DNA of 64,000 nt, from positions 1,798,001-1,862,000 of the forward strand of contig CAVXGU010000003.1 of the NCBI GenBank assembly GCA_963761615.1, written 5' to 3'. Positions 8,332 to 17,234 of the stretch are shown here, in pieces. Source of the stretch: CAVXGU01 sp963761615 (lineage in GTDB: Bacteria; Acidobacteriota; Vicinamibacteria; Vicinamibacterales; CAVVIG01). The notes beneath the pieces are model-generated. The model worked only from the letters and a program-made list of their open reading frames with translations. It searched no databases and was not told the DNA's origin. Both the position numbers and the translations under genes were made by a program. How positions within the stretch are numbered: the first letter of the stretch is position 1; each line of letters begins with the position of its first letter.

Positions 8332-8714
8332 CCGGATTGCGAGCCATAAGAGGAGTCACATGAGACAGCCCACGCAAGACGTCACACCCGAAACAGCGAC
8401 GGGAGGTTCTGTACTTCAGGAGCCGGGCTTGATAAATCTTTGGAAGAAGTACGAAGATGTCGCGATGCACTTCAACGAGTTGATGATGCGCTGGCGACTT
8501 CAGGCAATTGGCGGCTTGGCTGGGCTTGTGACTCTGGCAGGTTTCGTTGTCGGGGATGCCGACACGGTCCATGTCCGGTATCGTGCGATGCTCATCTTGT
8601 CTGGCGTACTCGCCTTCGCCTGGGTTGGAGTCGGATTCATCGACTTGTTCTACTACCGCAAACTGCTCAAGGGGGTGAATCGTACCGGGAACGTCGGAGA
8701 CCGAATTCGTTGAA

Positions 8715-9608
8715 TCAGGCCACCGCGACCTGGGCATAGTACTGCGCTTCGAACTCGGCGGGCGGGATGTCCCCGATCGGGCCGAGCAAGCGGCGCATAT
8801 TGAACCAGTCCACCCAGGCGAGCGTCGCGAACTCGACGGCCTCGAGTGAGCGCCACGGTCCCTTCCGTCGAATCACCTCCGTCTTGAAGAGCCCGATCAC
8901 CGACTCGGCGAGGGCATTATCGTAGGCATCCCCTTGGCTCCCTACCGACGGCGCGATGCCCGCGTCCGCGAGCCGGTCGGTGTACCGCATCGCCAGACAC
9001 TGCGATCCGGCATCGCTGTGATGCACAAGGCCGCTGAGCGTTTGCCCGCGCCGGGCATAGATGGCCTGCTCAAGGGCGTCGAGGACAAAGTCCGTGCGCA
9101 TCGACGCGGAGACGCGCCAGCCGACGATCCGCCGCGCAAACACGTCGATGACGAACGCCACGTAGACGAACCCGCTCCAGGTCGCGACGTACGTGAAGTC
9201 CGACACCCAGAGCTGATTCGGCCGTGTCGCGACAAACTGCCGATCGACGAGGTCGGCCGGCCGCCCCCCGTCGGCGGCGTGCGTCGTGACGACCCACGCG
9301 CGTCCGCGGACAGCGCCCGCCAGGCCCATCGCCCGCATCAGACGGCCGACGGTGCAGCGCGCCACGCGAATCCCTTCGCGCCGGAGCTGCTTCCAGACCT
9401 TGCGGGGCCCGTACACCTGGTGGTGTGCGTCGTACACGCGTTGAATCTCGACGCGCAGCGTGTCATCGCGGCGTGCGCGTGCCGAGCGACGGTCGGGATC
9501 GGCCTGCTGCTGTCGATGGCGGTGATACGTCGACGGGGCGATCGGCAGCACCCTGCAGATCGACTCGACCCCGAACCGGTCCCGATGGGCGTCGATGTAC
9601 GACACCAT
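8715..9608 (-). CDS. IS3-family transposase OrfB
   Basis: 297 residues, full-length. The N-terminal region has HTH_21-like features (VESICRVLPIAPSTYHRH, YGPRKVWKQL), followed by an rve catalytic core. DDE residues: Asp in WVSDFTYVA, Asp in HHSDAGSQ, Glu in NALAESVIG. It starts at ATG 9608, just after the OrfA stop. In this family the active enzyme is usually an OrfAB fusion made by -1 frameshifting, but I see no obvious A-rich slippery heptamer at the junction. Confidence 0.93.
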   Translation of the reverse strand: MVSYIDAHRDRFGVESICRVLPIAPSTYHRHRQQQADPDRRSARARRDDTLRVEIQRVYDAHHQVYGPRKVWKQLRREGIRVARCTVGRLMRAMGLAGAVRGRAWVVTTHAADGGRPADLVDRQFVATRPNQLWVSDFTYVATWSGFVYVAFVIDVFARRIVGWRVSASMRTDFVLDALEQAIYARRGQTLSGLVHHSDAGSQCLAMRYTDRLADAGIAPSVGSQGDAYDNALAESVIGLFKTEVIRRKGPWRSLEAVEFATLAWVDWFNMRRLLGPIGDIPPAEFEAQYYAQVAVA

Positions 9609-9613
9609 CGCGG

Positions 9614-9943
9614 CTATTTCCGCCGGCGGTCGAGCGCCGCCTGGGCGAAATAGGCGGACGCCGTCTTGAGAATCTCATTCGTCCGCTTCAGCTCGCGATT
9701 CTCGCGCTCGAGCGCCGCCAGCCGCTCGCGCTCACTCGTGGTCAACCCCGGGCGCTGACCGGTGTCGCGCTCCGCCTGCCGCACCCACTTCCGCAGCGTC
9801 TCGGCCGTGGTGCCCAACTTCGTTGCCACCGCCTGCAGCGCCGCCCACTCCGATGGATGCGCCGGGCGCTGCTCCATCACCAGCCGAATCGCGCGCTCAC
9901 GCACCTCCGGCGAAAACCGACTTGGACGTCCCATAGACCCCAT
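9614..9943 (-). CDS. IS3-family transposase OrfA
   Basis: 109 residues. An N-terminal helix-turn-helix of the HTH_Tnp_1 type (FSPEVRERAIRLVMEQRP, then TTAETLRKWVRQAE) binds the element ends. It is followed by a leucine-zipper-like helix (LAALERENRELKRTNEIL) for dimerisation. The stop lies 5 bp from the OrfB start, the usual IS3-family arrangement. Confidence 0.92.
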   Translation of the reverse strand: MGSMGRPSRFSPEVRERAIRLVMEQRPAHPSEWAALQAVATKLGTTAETLRKWVRQAERDTGQRPGLTTSERERLAALERENRELKRTNEILKTASAYFAQAALDRRRK

Positions 9944-10194
9944 CCTCCCAAGAAATGAGGTCTCCGACCAACCCGGTACGATTCAGGGCGGTAGAGGCGA
10001 TTCTGAGCCTTGAGACTCGCCTTTCAGACGTTACGCTGAGCACTAAGATCGAGGAGAAGGCAAAGTGGGGAGGAGATTGGGCTCCCTGGGTGTTCTACGT
10101 CTGCGGACTGATCCCGTTGGCACTCATCGTCGCTTGGGCGATCTTTCAGCTGTCTGGATTGCCACCGGAGGCCGTGACGGCAGTGGGACAGGCT

Positions 10195-10257
10195 GGCTAA
10201 CAAGCGCATCCACCCGGCGATCGCCTGCGGCGGGGTGAGCGCCCGCACGAGTCGTGC
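10195..10257 (+). other. Possible degenerate integron attC site E
   Basis: GGCTAAC (10195-10201) contains the stop codon of the split membrane-protein gene. GCGCATCCACCC then pairs with GGGGTGAGCGC (10232-10242) with two bulges. The spacing resembles sites A and B, but no GTTRRRY right end is present (GTCGTGC occurs instead). Confidence 0.35.
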
Positions 10258-10432
10258 GCGATCCTAATCCCGCTAGACGCCGTAGCCGCCTCCGACCCGC
10301 GCAGCCGGATCCGCAACCCCTTGGCGACTACTCGCGGGTAATCCAGGCACGGCCTGTTCGTCGATTCCCCAACTGATGTCCGCGCCCCTTCTTGTTCTCA
10401 CGATATGGGAGCAGACACGGTTGCTCCTAGTT

Positions 10433-11564
10433 TGTGCTGTTTCGCATTAGTGTTGACACATTGAGTCGTCTGACGGCAGAGACGACACGAGGGCCAGTCG
10501 GCCTATCCTTCCACGAGTTTCTCTTGGCCGGGAAACGTGGGAAGGAGTCGACCGATGACCCTCGAGGACAGCATACACAGTCAGCGTCTGCGCGTGTTGC
10601 GGGACGCCGAGCGCCTGGGCAATGTCAGTGAGGCCTGTCGGCGGCATGGACTGTCGCGGACCGTGTTCTATCGGTGGCGCCGGCGGTTGGAGCAATACGG
10701 ACCGGATGGCGTCCACCCGAAGCGACGACAGGCCCGCCGCGGTCGGCCGCCCGCCGTGCCGGTGCAGCTGGAGCGACGCGTGATCGCCTTTGCCTTGGCG
10801 TGGCCGACGTGCGGGCCGCAGTGGTACAGCGATCAGCTGGCCCGCGAGGGCGTGTCGATCGCGCCGGTGACCATCTGGCGGCTGTTGCGTCGTCGCCACC
10901 TGGGGACGCGTCGCGCGCGCCTGGCGGTCCTGGAGCACGGGAGTGCGACGACGGGCTTGCTCACGGAGCGGACGGCCAGACCGCTCCGCCACGTCGAAGC
11001 GGCGCAGCCGGGCGATCTGCTGTCGCTCGATACCTTTTATGTCGGGAAGCTCAAAGGCGTCGGCAAGGTGTGGCAAATCACGGGGTGTGATGCCGCGTCG
11101 TCGTTCGGGTGGGCGCGCCTGATCTTCGGCGAGGTCACGGCGCGGGCAGTCCTGGCCTTCCTGCGCGAGGTCGTGCGACCGACCTATCGCCACGCCGGCT
11201 GGCGGTTGCAGCGGGTGCTCACGGACAACGGCAAAGAATTCAAGGGCGCCTTTGCCGCCGGCTGCGCGCGTCTCGGCATTCGCGTGACGCGCACGAAGCC
11301 GCGCCACGCCTGGACCAACGGCTTCGTCGAACGGCTGCAGAAGACGATCTTGCACGAGCACTGGCGCATCGCGTTTCGTCGGCAGTACTTCACCAGCCGG
11401 CGGACCCTGCACGGCTCGCTCGACCGCTTCCTGCAGTTCTACAACTACGAGCGGACCCATCGTGGGTATCGGCTCCGTGGTCGCACGCCGGCCACCGTCT
11501 TTCATGGAGCGGTGGCCGCATGAACGCGTGGATGGAAGTGTCAACACCTTTGCGAAACTGGACA
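10433..11564 (+). mobile_element. IS481-like insertion sequence (1132 bp) with 8-bp target duplication
   Basis: The ends are TGT...ACA. Long imperfect inverted repeats share GTTTCGCA and GTGTTGACAC (left 10437-10459; right read inward from 11564). TCCTAGTT occurs directly on both sides (10425-10432 and 11565-11572) and is the target duplication. The element encodes one transposase on the plus strand. No interrupted reading frame was recognised at this insertion point. Confidence 0.85.
10555..11523 (+). CDS. IS481-like transposase
   Basis: 322 residues from ATG 10555, with GGAAGGAG 10 bp upstream. An N-terminal helix-turn-helix (NVSEACRRHGLSRTVFYRWR) is followed by an rve core. Catalytic residues are visible in LLSLDTFYVG (Asp), VLTDNGKEFKG (Asp) and NGFVERLQKT (Glu). 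The C-terminal YNYERTHRGYRLRGRTPA is typical of the family. It lies inside the element bounded at 10433 and 11564. Confidence 0.92.
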   Translation: MTLEDSIHSQRLRVLRDAERLGNVSEACRRHGLSRTVFYRWRRRLEQYGPDGVHPKRRQARRGRPPAVPVQLERRVIAFALAWPTCGPQWYSDQLAREGVSIAPVTIWRLLRRRHLGTRRARLAVLEHGSATTGLLTERTARPLRHVEAAQPGDLLSLDTFYVGKLKGVGKVWQITGCDAASSFGWARLIFGEVTARAVLAFLREVVRPTYRHAGWRLQRVLTDNGKEFKGAFAAGCARLGIRVTRTKPRHAWTNGFVERLQKTILHEHWRIAFRRQYFTSRRTLHGSLDRFLQFYNYERTHRGYRLRGRTPATVFHGAVAA

Positions 11565-11691
11565 TCCTAGTTTCTAGGAAGCATGCGAAGACCTCAAAGC
11601 TCTCGACGACGACAAAGAACGCCGCCGCTGATCTCGGAGCCACAGAGCCGGTGTCGTCGGGCGAGGGTAAGCTGATCGCGGAGGAGGACCA

Positions 11692-12171
11692 GTGGACTAT
11701 TACCAAGGAGTCGTCACCGAGTTTCTGCGAGCTGATCGGGGGATGTTTGTGAACCCTGAGTGTCCCATTCAGTTGGTGCAGGGTAGCGCCCCGCCCAAGG
11801 GAACGTTCTGGTATTGCGACATCATGGCAGCAAACTTTCGGGAAAGACGGGTCTACCTGTGCGAGGTCAGTTACTCGACTACTTTGCACGCGCTCCAGCG
11901 TCGTCTGCAAGCGTGGAGTGCCAACTGGCCGGCAGTGTGCGCGGCCATCGTCCGCGACTGCTCCGTGCCGAACGATTGGAAGATCCAGCCGTGGATCTTC
12001 GTTCCCAAGAAGTCCCGCGCGTTGTTGGACGAAAAGTTGAAGTTGCTGACCAACGTTGGCGGCGCGGACGGCACTATGCCGCACCCGCTGATCAAAAGCC
12101 TGGAAGAGGTCGCTCCCTGGGAATACTCCTACGACCGGACACCGAAGGGATCGTCGCTCGATGACGAATGA
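11692..12171 (+). CDS. Hypothetical protein, 159 residues
   Basis: Starts at GTG 11692 with GGAGGAGG 5 bp upstream, a strong ribosome binding site. No signal peptide or membrane helix. The N-terminal half has alternating strands and helices (GTFWYCDIMAANF, RRVYLCEVSYS, LHALQRRLQAWSANW). The C-terminal half contains WKIQPWIFVPKK and a Leu/Lys helix. The strand-strand-helix core with Asp and Glu could be a divergent nuclease-like fold, but I do not recognise it. It lies downstream of the IS481-like element in island sequence. Confidence 0.7.
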   Translation: MDYYQGVVTEFLRADRGMFVNPECPIQLVQGSAPPKGTFWYCDIMAANFRERRVYLCEVSYSTTLHALQRRLQAWSANWPAVCAAIVRDCSVPNDWKIQPWIFVPKKSRALLDEKLKLLTNVGGADGTMPHPLIKSLEEVAPWEYSYDRTPKGSSLDDE

Positions 12172-12291
12172 CGAGGCGGGTAAGCAAGCCTCCCAGGGTG
12201 TAGCATTGTGTCCTTTTTCTACTGAGGTGGGATCGTAGCCCGCAAGATACAGATTGCCGTGGCGCGACCCCGTTAATCTTAGGATCGCGGC

Positions 12292-12693
12292 ATGGTGTGG
12301 ATCATCCTCGGTCGAGTGGCAGACGTCGTCAGCGTAGTCGCTGGCGTTATTGCCATTGTTGGCGTGCCTCTCCTTTGGGCAAGCACGCGTAGGCTGTACA
12401 GGGAGTTCCGCCTGAGTCGGGAAATCAAGGGCGTGAGTGACGGCTGCCTGGAGTTCTCGACCGCGCGGGAGCCGATAAACCTGGTGCCCTTGGAGATGGT
12501 GAGTGTCATTCCTCGTCCTGGCGACATCGTCCACCTGCCAGGCGAAATGCACGATTCCAAGAGTTACGGTGCGGGCGCCTACGTGGTCGACGAGGTCAGC
12601 TTCCTGTACTTCGACGCACCGGAGGTCAATCAACCTTGCCCGGCGAAGCCATCGAAGGTGATGATTCGAGTGCGGGAAAAGGGGCGGGCTTAG
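12292..12693 (+). CDS. Hypothetical protein with one N-terminal membrane helix
   Basis: 133 residues. Residues 2-30 (GRVADVVSVVAGVIAIVGVP) form one membrane segment, followed by a basic stretch (STRRLYREFRLSREIKG) and a soluble beta-rich domain of about 90 residues (LVPLEMVSVIPRPGDIVHLP). No family recognised and the ribosome binding site is weak. It is the last gene of the island before the tRNA remnant. Confidence 0.6.
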   Translation: MVWIILGRVADVVSVVAGVIAIVGVPLLWASTRRLYREFRLSREIKGVSDGCLEFSTAREPINLVPLEMVSVIPRPGDIVHLPGEMHDSKSYGAGAYVVDEVSFLYFDAPEVNQPCPAKPSKVMIRVREKGRA

Positions 12694-12794
12694 TTTAGGT
12701 CTCGATCAACGCCGCAATATTTCCAGACCACCGCGCCATTACTGCCAAGCGGCGAGCGCTGCGGATGCGGCTCGCGCTATCTCTTATGCTGGTC

Positions 12795-13850
<1,056 letters not shown>

Positions 13851-13933
13851 CGTCTCTCCACTTGAGGCCCATGAGCCTAAAGAGGAAAGCTGAATCTGTC
13901 ACCTTAGTCTTGGGATTTCACATCAATAAAAAT

Positions 13934-13974
13934 GGCCTTCGATCGACCGTTCTGGTCGGTGGAAGGCCTTTTTT
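13934..13974 (+). terminator. Rho-independent terminator, probably of the original tRNA-Pro gene
   Basis: GGCCTTC (13934-13940) pairs with GAAGGCC (13962-13968). An inner GACC/GGTC extends the stem, and six T follow (13969-13974). It lies downstream of the tRNA-Pro remnant on the same strand, separated only by the IS481-like element. The rest of 13975-14249 shows no gene or clear signal. Confidence 0.85.
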
Positions 13975-14249
13975 GTTGGCCATTCTGGCGCCTCTCGCTG
14001 CTCGATCTCGACGAACTCGCCGGCACTCAACTGCTGGTCGCATGAACCGGGCGGCGTTTGATCGGAAACCGACTCAAGCTGGGTAGCTGAACCATCCACC
14101 GAATCGGATCAAGCGCACGTGATGGGTCGCGGTCCGAATAGCTGCTCCGTGCTAACCTCCCGATCCCGCCCGGCGTGAGTGCCCAGGCGATCGTCAGGCA
14201 CCTTGAGCCAGTTCTCTATGATCTGCGACAGGCCGGCCACGCTGGCCAC

Positions 14250-14966
14250 TTAGATCTCGCGATTCTCGAGGGCCACACCCTGTGGGAAGAGCACGTTGTT
14301 CTCGAGGTGGACGTGGCGGTGGAGGTCCGCCTCGAACACCTCGAGCTCGGCCATGCAGAGGCCGTAGGTCGGGCACCCATCCTCTGGGATCGCGAAGTCG
14401 CGCGTCAGATCCTTGATCTCTTCGAGCCTGTCGGCGGCCTCGCGGTGTTCGCGCTCCATCATTCGAATGGGATTCTCGACCGTGCCGAACGGGCTGGGAG
14501 TCCGACCGCACAGGTCGGCTCCCGCCGCCAGATCGCGGATGTACGGGAACAGGATCCGCTCCTCCTTCACGAGATGCTGCTCGAGGTCCGATCCCAGCTC
14601 GGCGAAGACCGCGACGACCCGCGCCAGCTCGGGGTGGCGCGCAGCGTGAGCCTTTGCGATCTTGTCCAGGTGGTGCGCGATGGCCGGCAGCGCTGCCCGG
14701 ACATAGGCATGATGGGTGTCGACGATGTGGTCGATCAGGCGATCGATCGGCCACCTGGATACATCGTTGTCGGCGCCGACGGGCGTGAGGGCCTCGATGG
14801 CTTGCACGACGGCGGCGGGATCGACGCGGGATCTCCGGCAGGCCTCGGCCAGCGGCCGCCGTCCCCCGCAGCAGAAATCGATGCCGAATCGATCGAAGAC
14901 GGCGGCAATTCGGGCATCGGCGGCGGCCAGGTCGCCGACGATCGCGCGCTCCAGCGACTCACTCAT
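14250..14966 (-). CDS. ric: Iron-sulfur cluster repair di-iron protein RIC (YtfE/ScdA)
   Basis: 238 residues from ATG 14966, with GAGGAGA upstream. The N-terminal ScdA_N-like domain contains FGIDFCCGGRRPL. The rest is a hemerythrin-like four-helix bundle with metal-binding residues in DTHHAYVRAALP, LEQHLVKEERILFPY, EREHREAADRLEE and HRHVHLENNVLFP. The protein repairs nitrosative and oxidative damage to Fe-S clusters and can release bound NO iron. It is divergent from a Crp/Fnr regulator and shares the palindrome at 15012-15031, which fits NO-responsive control. Confidence 0.93.
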   Translation of the reverse strand: MSESLERAIVGDLAAADARIAAVFDRFGIDFCCGGRRPLAEACRRSRVDPAAVVQAIEALTPVGADNDVSRWPIDRLIDHIVDTHHAYVRAALPAIAHHLDKIAKAHAARHPELARVVAVFAELGSDLEQHLVKEERILFPYIRDLAAGADLCGRTPSPFGTVENPIRMMEREHREAADRLEEIKDLTRDFAIPEDGCPTYGLCMAELEVFEADLHRHVHLENNVLFPQGVALENREI

Positions 14967-15011
14967 GATCGATCTCCTCGTGAGGAGAGTAGCGGGGGGC
15001 CGCGTCCGGGA

Positions 15012-15031
15012 CATATGATGCGCGTCATATG
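15012..15031. promoter_or_regulatory. Palindromic Crp/Fnr-type operator in the ric/regulator promoter
   Basis: CATATGA and TCATATG form a perfect 7-bp inverted repeat around TGCGCG, with core TATGA-N6-TCATA. The layout equals CRP (TGTGA-N6-TCACA) and FNR (TTGA-N6-TCAA) boxes. The same core recurs at 17158-17173. The right arm overlaps the first possible ATG of the regulator (15029), so binding could autoregulate. Confidence 0.7.
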
Positions 15032-15718
15032 GAGGACGCGATTGACGATGTGCTGCGGCGGAGCCCGATGTTCCGCCGCCTCGCCCCCGAAGACCGTCAG
15101 CAGGTCACCGCCGTCGCGCGGATGCGGGCGTTCGAGAAGGGCGAGATGCTCTTCGGTGAAGGCGACCCGTCGGACTGCTTGTACACGGTGGTCGCCGGAC
15201 GTGTGAAGGTGTTCAAGGCGACCGCCCGCGGCAGCGATCTCATTCTCGAGATCTTCGGCCCCGGCGACCCCGTCGGCGCGGTCGCGGTCTATGAAGCCCG
15301 GCCCTACCCGGCGAGCGCGGTGGCGCTCGAGCCCACGACCTGCTTTTCTTTGCCGAGGCAGGCCTTCTTCGGCCTGCTCGAGAGCCGTCCAACGCTCGTG
15401 CGGGGGATGCTCGTCGGTCTGAGTCACCGATTGGTCGAGCTGACAAGCCGGCTCACGGAGCTGTCCGGCGGTCGCATTGAAGGGCGCCTGGCGCGCTTCT
15501 TCCTCAAGTTGGCCAATGACATAGGCCAGCCGCGTCCTCACGGTGCCTTCATCCCCCTCGTGCTGTCCCGCCAGGAGCTGGCCGACATGATCGGCACGAC
15601 GATCGAGACGGCGATCCGGATCATGAGCCGCTGGGGCAAAGAGAACGTCGTGCTCACGGAAAGTGACGGCTTCCTCGTGGTCGACCGGGCGGCCCTCGAC
15701 CGGATCGCCCTGTCGTAG
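15029..15718 (+). CDS. Crp/Fnr-family transcriptional regulator (NNR/DNR-like)
   Basis: 229 residues. Residues about 20-115 are a cyclic-nucleotide-type beta-roll (GEMLFGEGDPSDCLYTVVAG, GPGDPVGAVAVYEARPYPAS). A long dimer helix follows, then a winged helix with LSRQELADMIGTTIETAIRI. The recognition helix keeps Glu and Arg. No cysteine cluster for a 4Fe-4S centre is present, which favours a heme/NO sensor of the NNR/DNR type over FNR. It is flanked by NO-related genes. ATG 15029 lies inside the operator and lacks a ribosome site; GTG 15050 and ATG 15068 are alternatives. Confidence 0.87.
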   Translation: MEDAIDDVLRRSPMFRRLAPEDRQQVTAVARMRAFEKGEMLFGEGDPSDCLYTVVAGRVKVFKATARGSDLILEIFGPGDPVGAVAVYEARPYPASAVALEPTTCFSLPRQAFFGLLESRPTLVRGMLVGLSHRLVELTSRLTELSGGRIEGRLARFFLKLANDIGQPRPHGAFIPLVLSRQELADMIGTTIETAIRIMSRWGKENVVLTESDGFLVVDRAALDRIALS

Positions 15719-15734
15719 CCCCATGTGCCGAGCC

Positions 15735-17129
15735 TCAGCGCGACGCCTGTCGCCGCGGGGCAGCTGGTTCGCCCTGCGGGGCGGCGGGAACCGTCGGGCT
15801 GAACGCGTGGCGCAGGATCCGCGCAGCATTCGTCGCGTCGAGGATCGTCGCGGCCAGGAGGCACCACGCTGCAGAGCGGACCAAGGGAATGGCGTCGACG
15901 GCCAGGCCGACCGCCAGGAACGGCACGCCGAACTGCCAGAGGACGAATATCAGATCCCGACCGTCGCGCCAGGCCATTTCGTGCTGCGAGAGCACGGGCC
16001 CTTGGAAGTCCGTGTTGGCGTGGGCCCAGTACCACGCGAAGATCGGCAGCAGGCGACCTTCCATGCCGACGACCATCTGCGCCAGAGACCCGACGAGTCC
16101 GAACACGCCATAGGCGGCCGCGATACGCAGGGCGTTCTCCGACGGTGCCGCGACGGCGAGCCAGAGACCGAGGACGCAGGCCACCACGAGCCAGAGAAAG
16201 GACGCACCCGCGTGGAGCACGGCGGGATCTCGCCGCGCCAGCAGAGGCGGTCGGGGCCGCCGGTGGCGCAGCATCCAGACGACGTGTGCCACGAACGCCC
16301 CGAAGCCGCCCACGACGAGGAGCGCGAACGGCCAGAGATGCGGGCTGCGGACGACCAGGGCGGCGAACAGGCCGGCGACGCCGCATTCGATCAGCACCGC
16401 GCTCGCCCACAGCGTCGGGCCCGAGGGCATCGCGGCCGGCAAGACCATCGGCAGCAGCCGGTACCCGACGCCGATCACCATCATCGAGGCCCAGCCGATC
16501 GCGGCCAGGTGGGCGTGCGCGAACACGTTGTCGAGCACGTATCCCGGCAGGAAGTGGTAGACCTTGTCGAAGCCGATCAGGACGCCCATGACGGCCGCTC
16601 CGGCGATGTTGAGAAACGCGAGGTATACGTGTGCCTTGACGGCAGCCGGCAGGGCGGCGCGCCGGAGGCGGCTGGCCATCCGCAGTCCGACCGCCAGGAC
16701 GCCCGTTCCGACGGTCATCCCGGACCATGCCATCCCGCCGTATTCCTGAATCACGAAATGCCCCACCATGCCGACGGTGCCGACGAGCACGAAGGCGAAG
16801 GCGCCGTAGTCGAACCAGGTCGCGGGCACCGCGACACGCAAGGCGACGGGTCCGACGACGTAGAGAAAGCCGAGGATCGACGCGGTGATCCAGCCGAGCG
16901 TGACCAGATGGACGACGGCGAGCATCCGCGAGTGGTAGAAGAAGCCGGCCACGCCGCGCGGGTCGATCGCGATCGCCAGCCAGGCGAGCAGGAGCGCGAC
17001 GTGCGCCGCCCCGACGTACAGGACGGGGAGGAGGCGCGGCGGGAGCTGCGCCCGCGCGTCGCGCCGCGGCACCGCGCGCTCGCGTTCACCGATGGCCAGA
17101 GTCAGAATCGGAGCCTCCGTGTCGACCAC
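15735..17129 (-). CDS. NnrS/heme-copper oxidase-like multi-pass membrane protein
   Basis: 464 residues with about 12 hydrophobic helices and conserved His in membrane segments: FYHSRMLAVVHLVTLGW, VFAHAHLAAIGWASMMVIGV and VGMVGHFVIQEYGG. The pattern resembles NnrS and the subunit I-like proteins found beside nitrite and nitric-oxide genes. It probably binds heme and acts in NO metabolism; exact activity is unknown. The C-terminus is a Pro/Ala-rich tail. It is convergent with the Crp/Fnr regulator gene and divergent from the nirK-like gene, with a shared operator between the two starts. Confidence 0.72.
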   Translation of the reverse strand: MVDTEAPILTLAIGERERAVPRRDARAQLPPRLLPVLYVGAAHVALLLAWLAIAIDPRGVAGFFYHSRMLAVVHLVTLGWITASILGFLYVVGPVALRVAVPATWFDYGAFAFVLVGTVGMVGHFVIQEYGGMAWSGMTVGTGVLAVGLRMASRLRRAALPAAVKAHVYLAFLNIAGAAVMGVLIGFDKVYHFLPGYVLDNVFAHAHLAAIGWASMMVIGVGYRLLPMVLPAAMPSGPTLWASAVLIECGVAGLFAALVVRSPHLWPFALLVVGGFGAFVAHVVWMLRHRRPRPPLLARRDPAVLHAGASFLWLVVACVLGLWLAVAAPSENALRIAAAYGVFGLVGSLAQMVVGMEGRLLPIFAWYWAHANTDFQGPVLSQHEMAWRDGRDLIFVLWQFGVPFLAVGLAVDAIPLVRSAAWCLLAATILDATNAARILRHAFSPTVPAAPQGEPAAPRRQASR

Positions 17130-17157
17130 AGGTTGCCTGACGCCTGCCTCTGGCAGA

Positions 17158-17173
17158 TATGACCGCCGTCATA
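17158..17173. promoter_or_regulatory. Second TATGA-N6-TCATA operator (nnrS-like / nirK-like promoter)
   Basis: TATGA (17158-17162), CCGCCG and TCATA (17169-17173) give the same core as the site at 15012-15031. It lies in the 105-bp divergent intergenic region, 62 bp before the nirK-like ATG, a fitting place for activation by the adjacent regulator. Confidence 0.7.
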
Positions 17174-17234
17174 GATGTCCTGGCCCTCCTCACGTAGTCT
17201 GAGCTCGGAAGTACGTGAAGAAGGAGCAGAGGTC

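Larger units (their letters stand above)
8676..9985 (-). mobile_element. IS3-family insertion sequence, copy 2 (complete, 1310 bp)
   Basis: Bounded by imperfect inverted repeats: TGAATCGTACCGGGAACGTC at the left end and TGAATCGTACCGGGTTGGTC read inward from 9985. Both continue into GGAGACC. A 3-bp duplication GGG (8673-8675 and 9986-9988) flanks it. The repeat start and 3-bp duplication fit the IS3 subgroup of the IS3 family. It encodes OrfA and OrfB on the minus strand and is inserted into a membrane-protein gene. Confidence 0.93.
8360..10200 (+). pseudogene. Small multi-spanning membrane protein gene split by an IS3-family element
   Basis: The 5' part is 8360-8675 (ATG with AGGAG at 8351-8355) and the 3' part is 9989-10200. 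Removing the IS and one copy of the GGG duplication restores the frame exactly: ...LFYYRKLLKG then AVEAILSLETRLSDV.... The restored protein is 175 residues. It has hydrophobic helices LQAIGGLAGLVTLAGFVV, AMLILSGVLAFAWVGVGFI and WVFYVCGLIPLALIVAWAIF, and a cytosolic helical stretch between the second and third. The layout recalls SLATT/DUF4231-type helical membrane proteins that accompany immunity effectors, but that family call is weak. The TAA stop lies in a GGCTAAC attC-like end. Confidence 0.82.

Noticed and set aside
1..9985. Composite transposon formed by the two inverted IS3-family copies
   Set aside because: Copy 2 has its own GGG duplication and its removal restores a gene across it, so it inserted alone. 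Nothing shows that the enclosed block moved as a unit.
12694..12782. Another attC or promoter after the last island gene
   Set aside because: GC-rich palindromic words occur but no R''/L''/L'/R' arrangement could be built.
13923..13929. Target duplication for the IS481-like element at 12906-13922
   Set aside because: Flanks TTGATC and TCAATA do not match directly, so the ends rest on the inverted repeats only.
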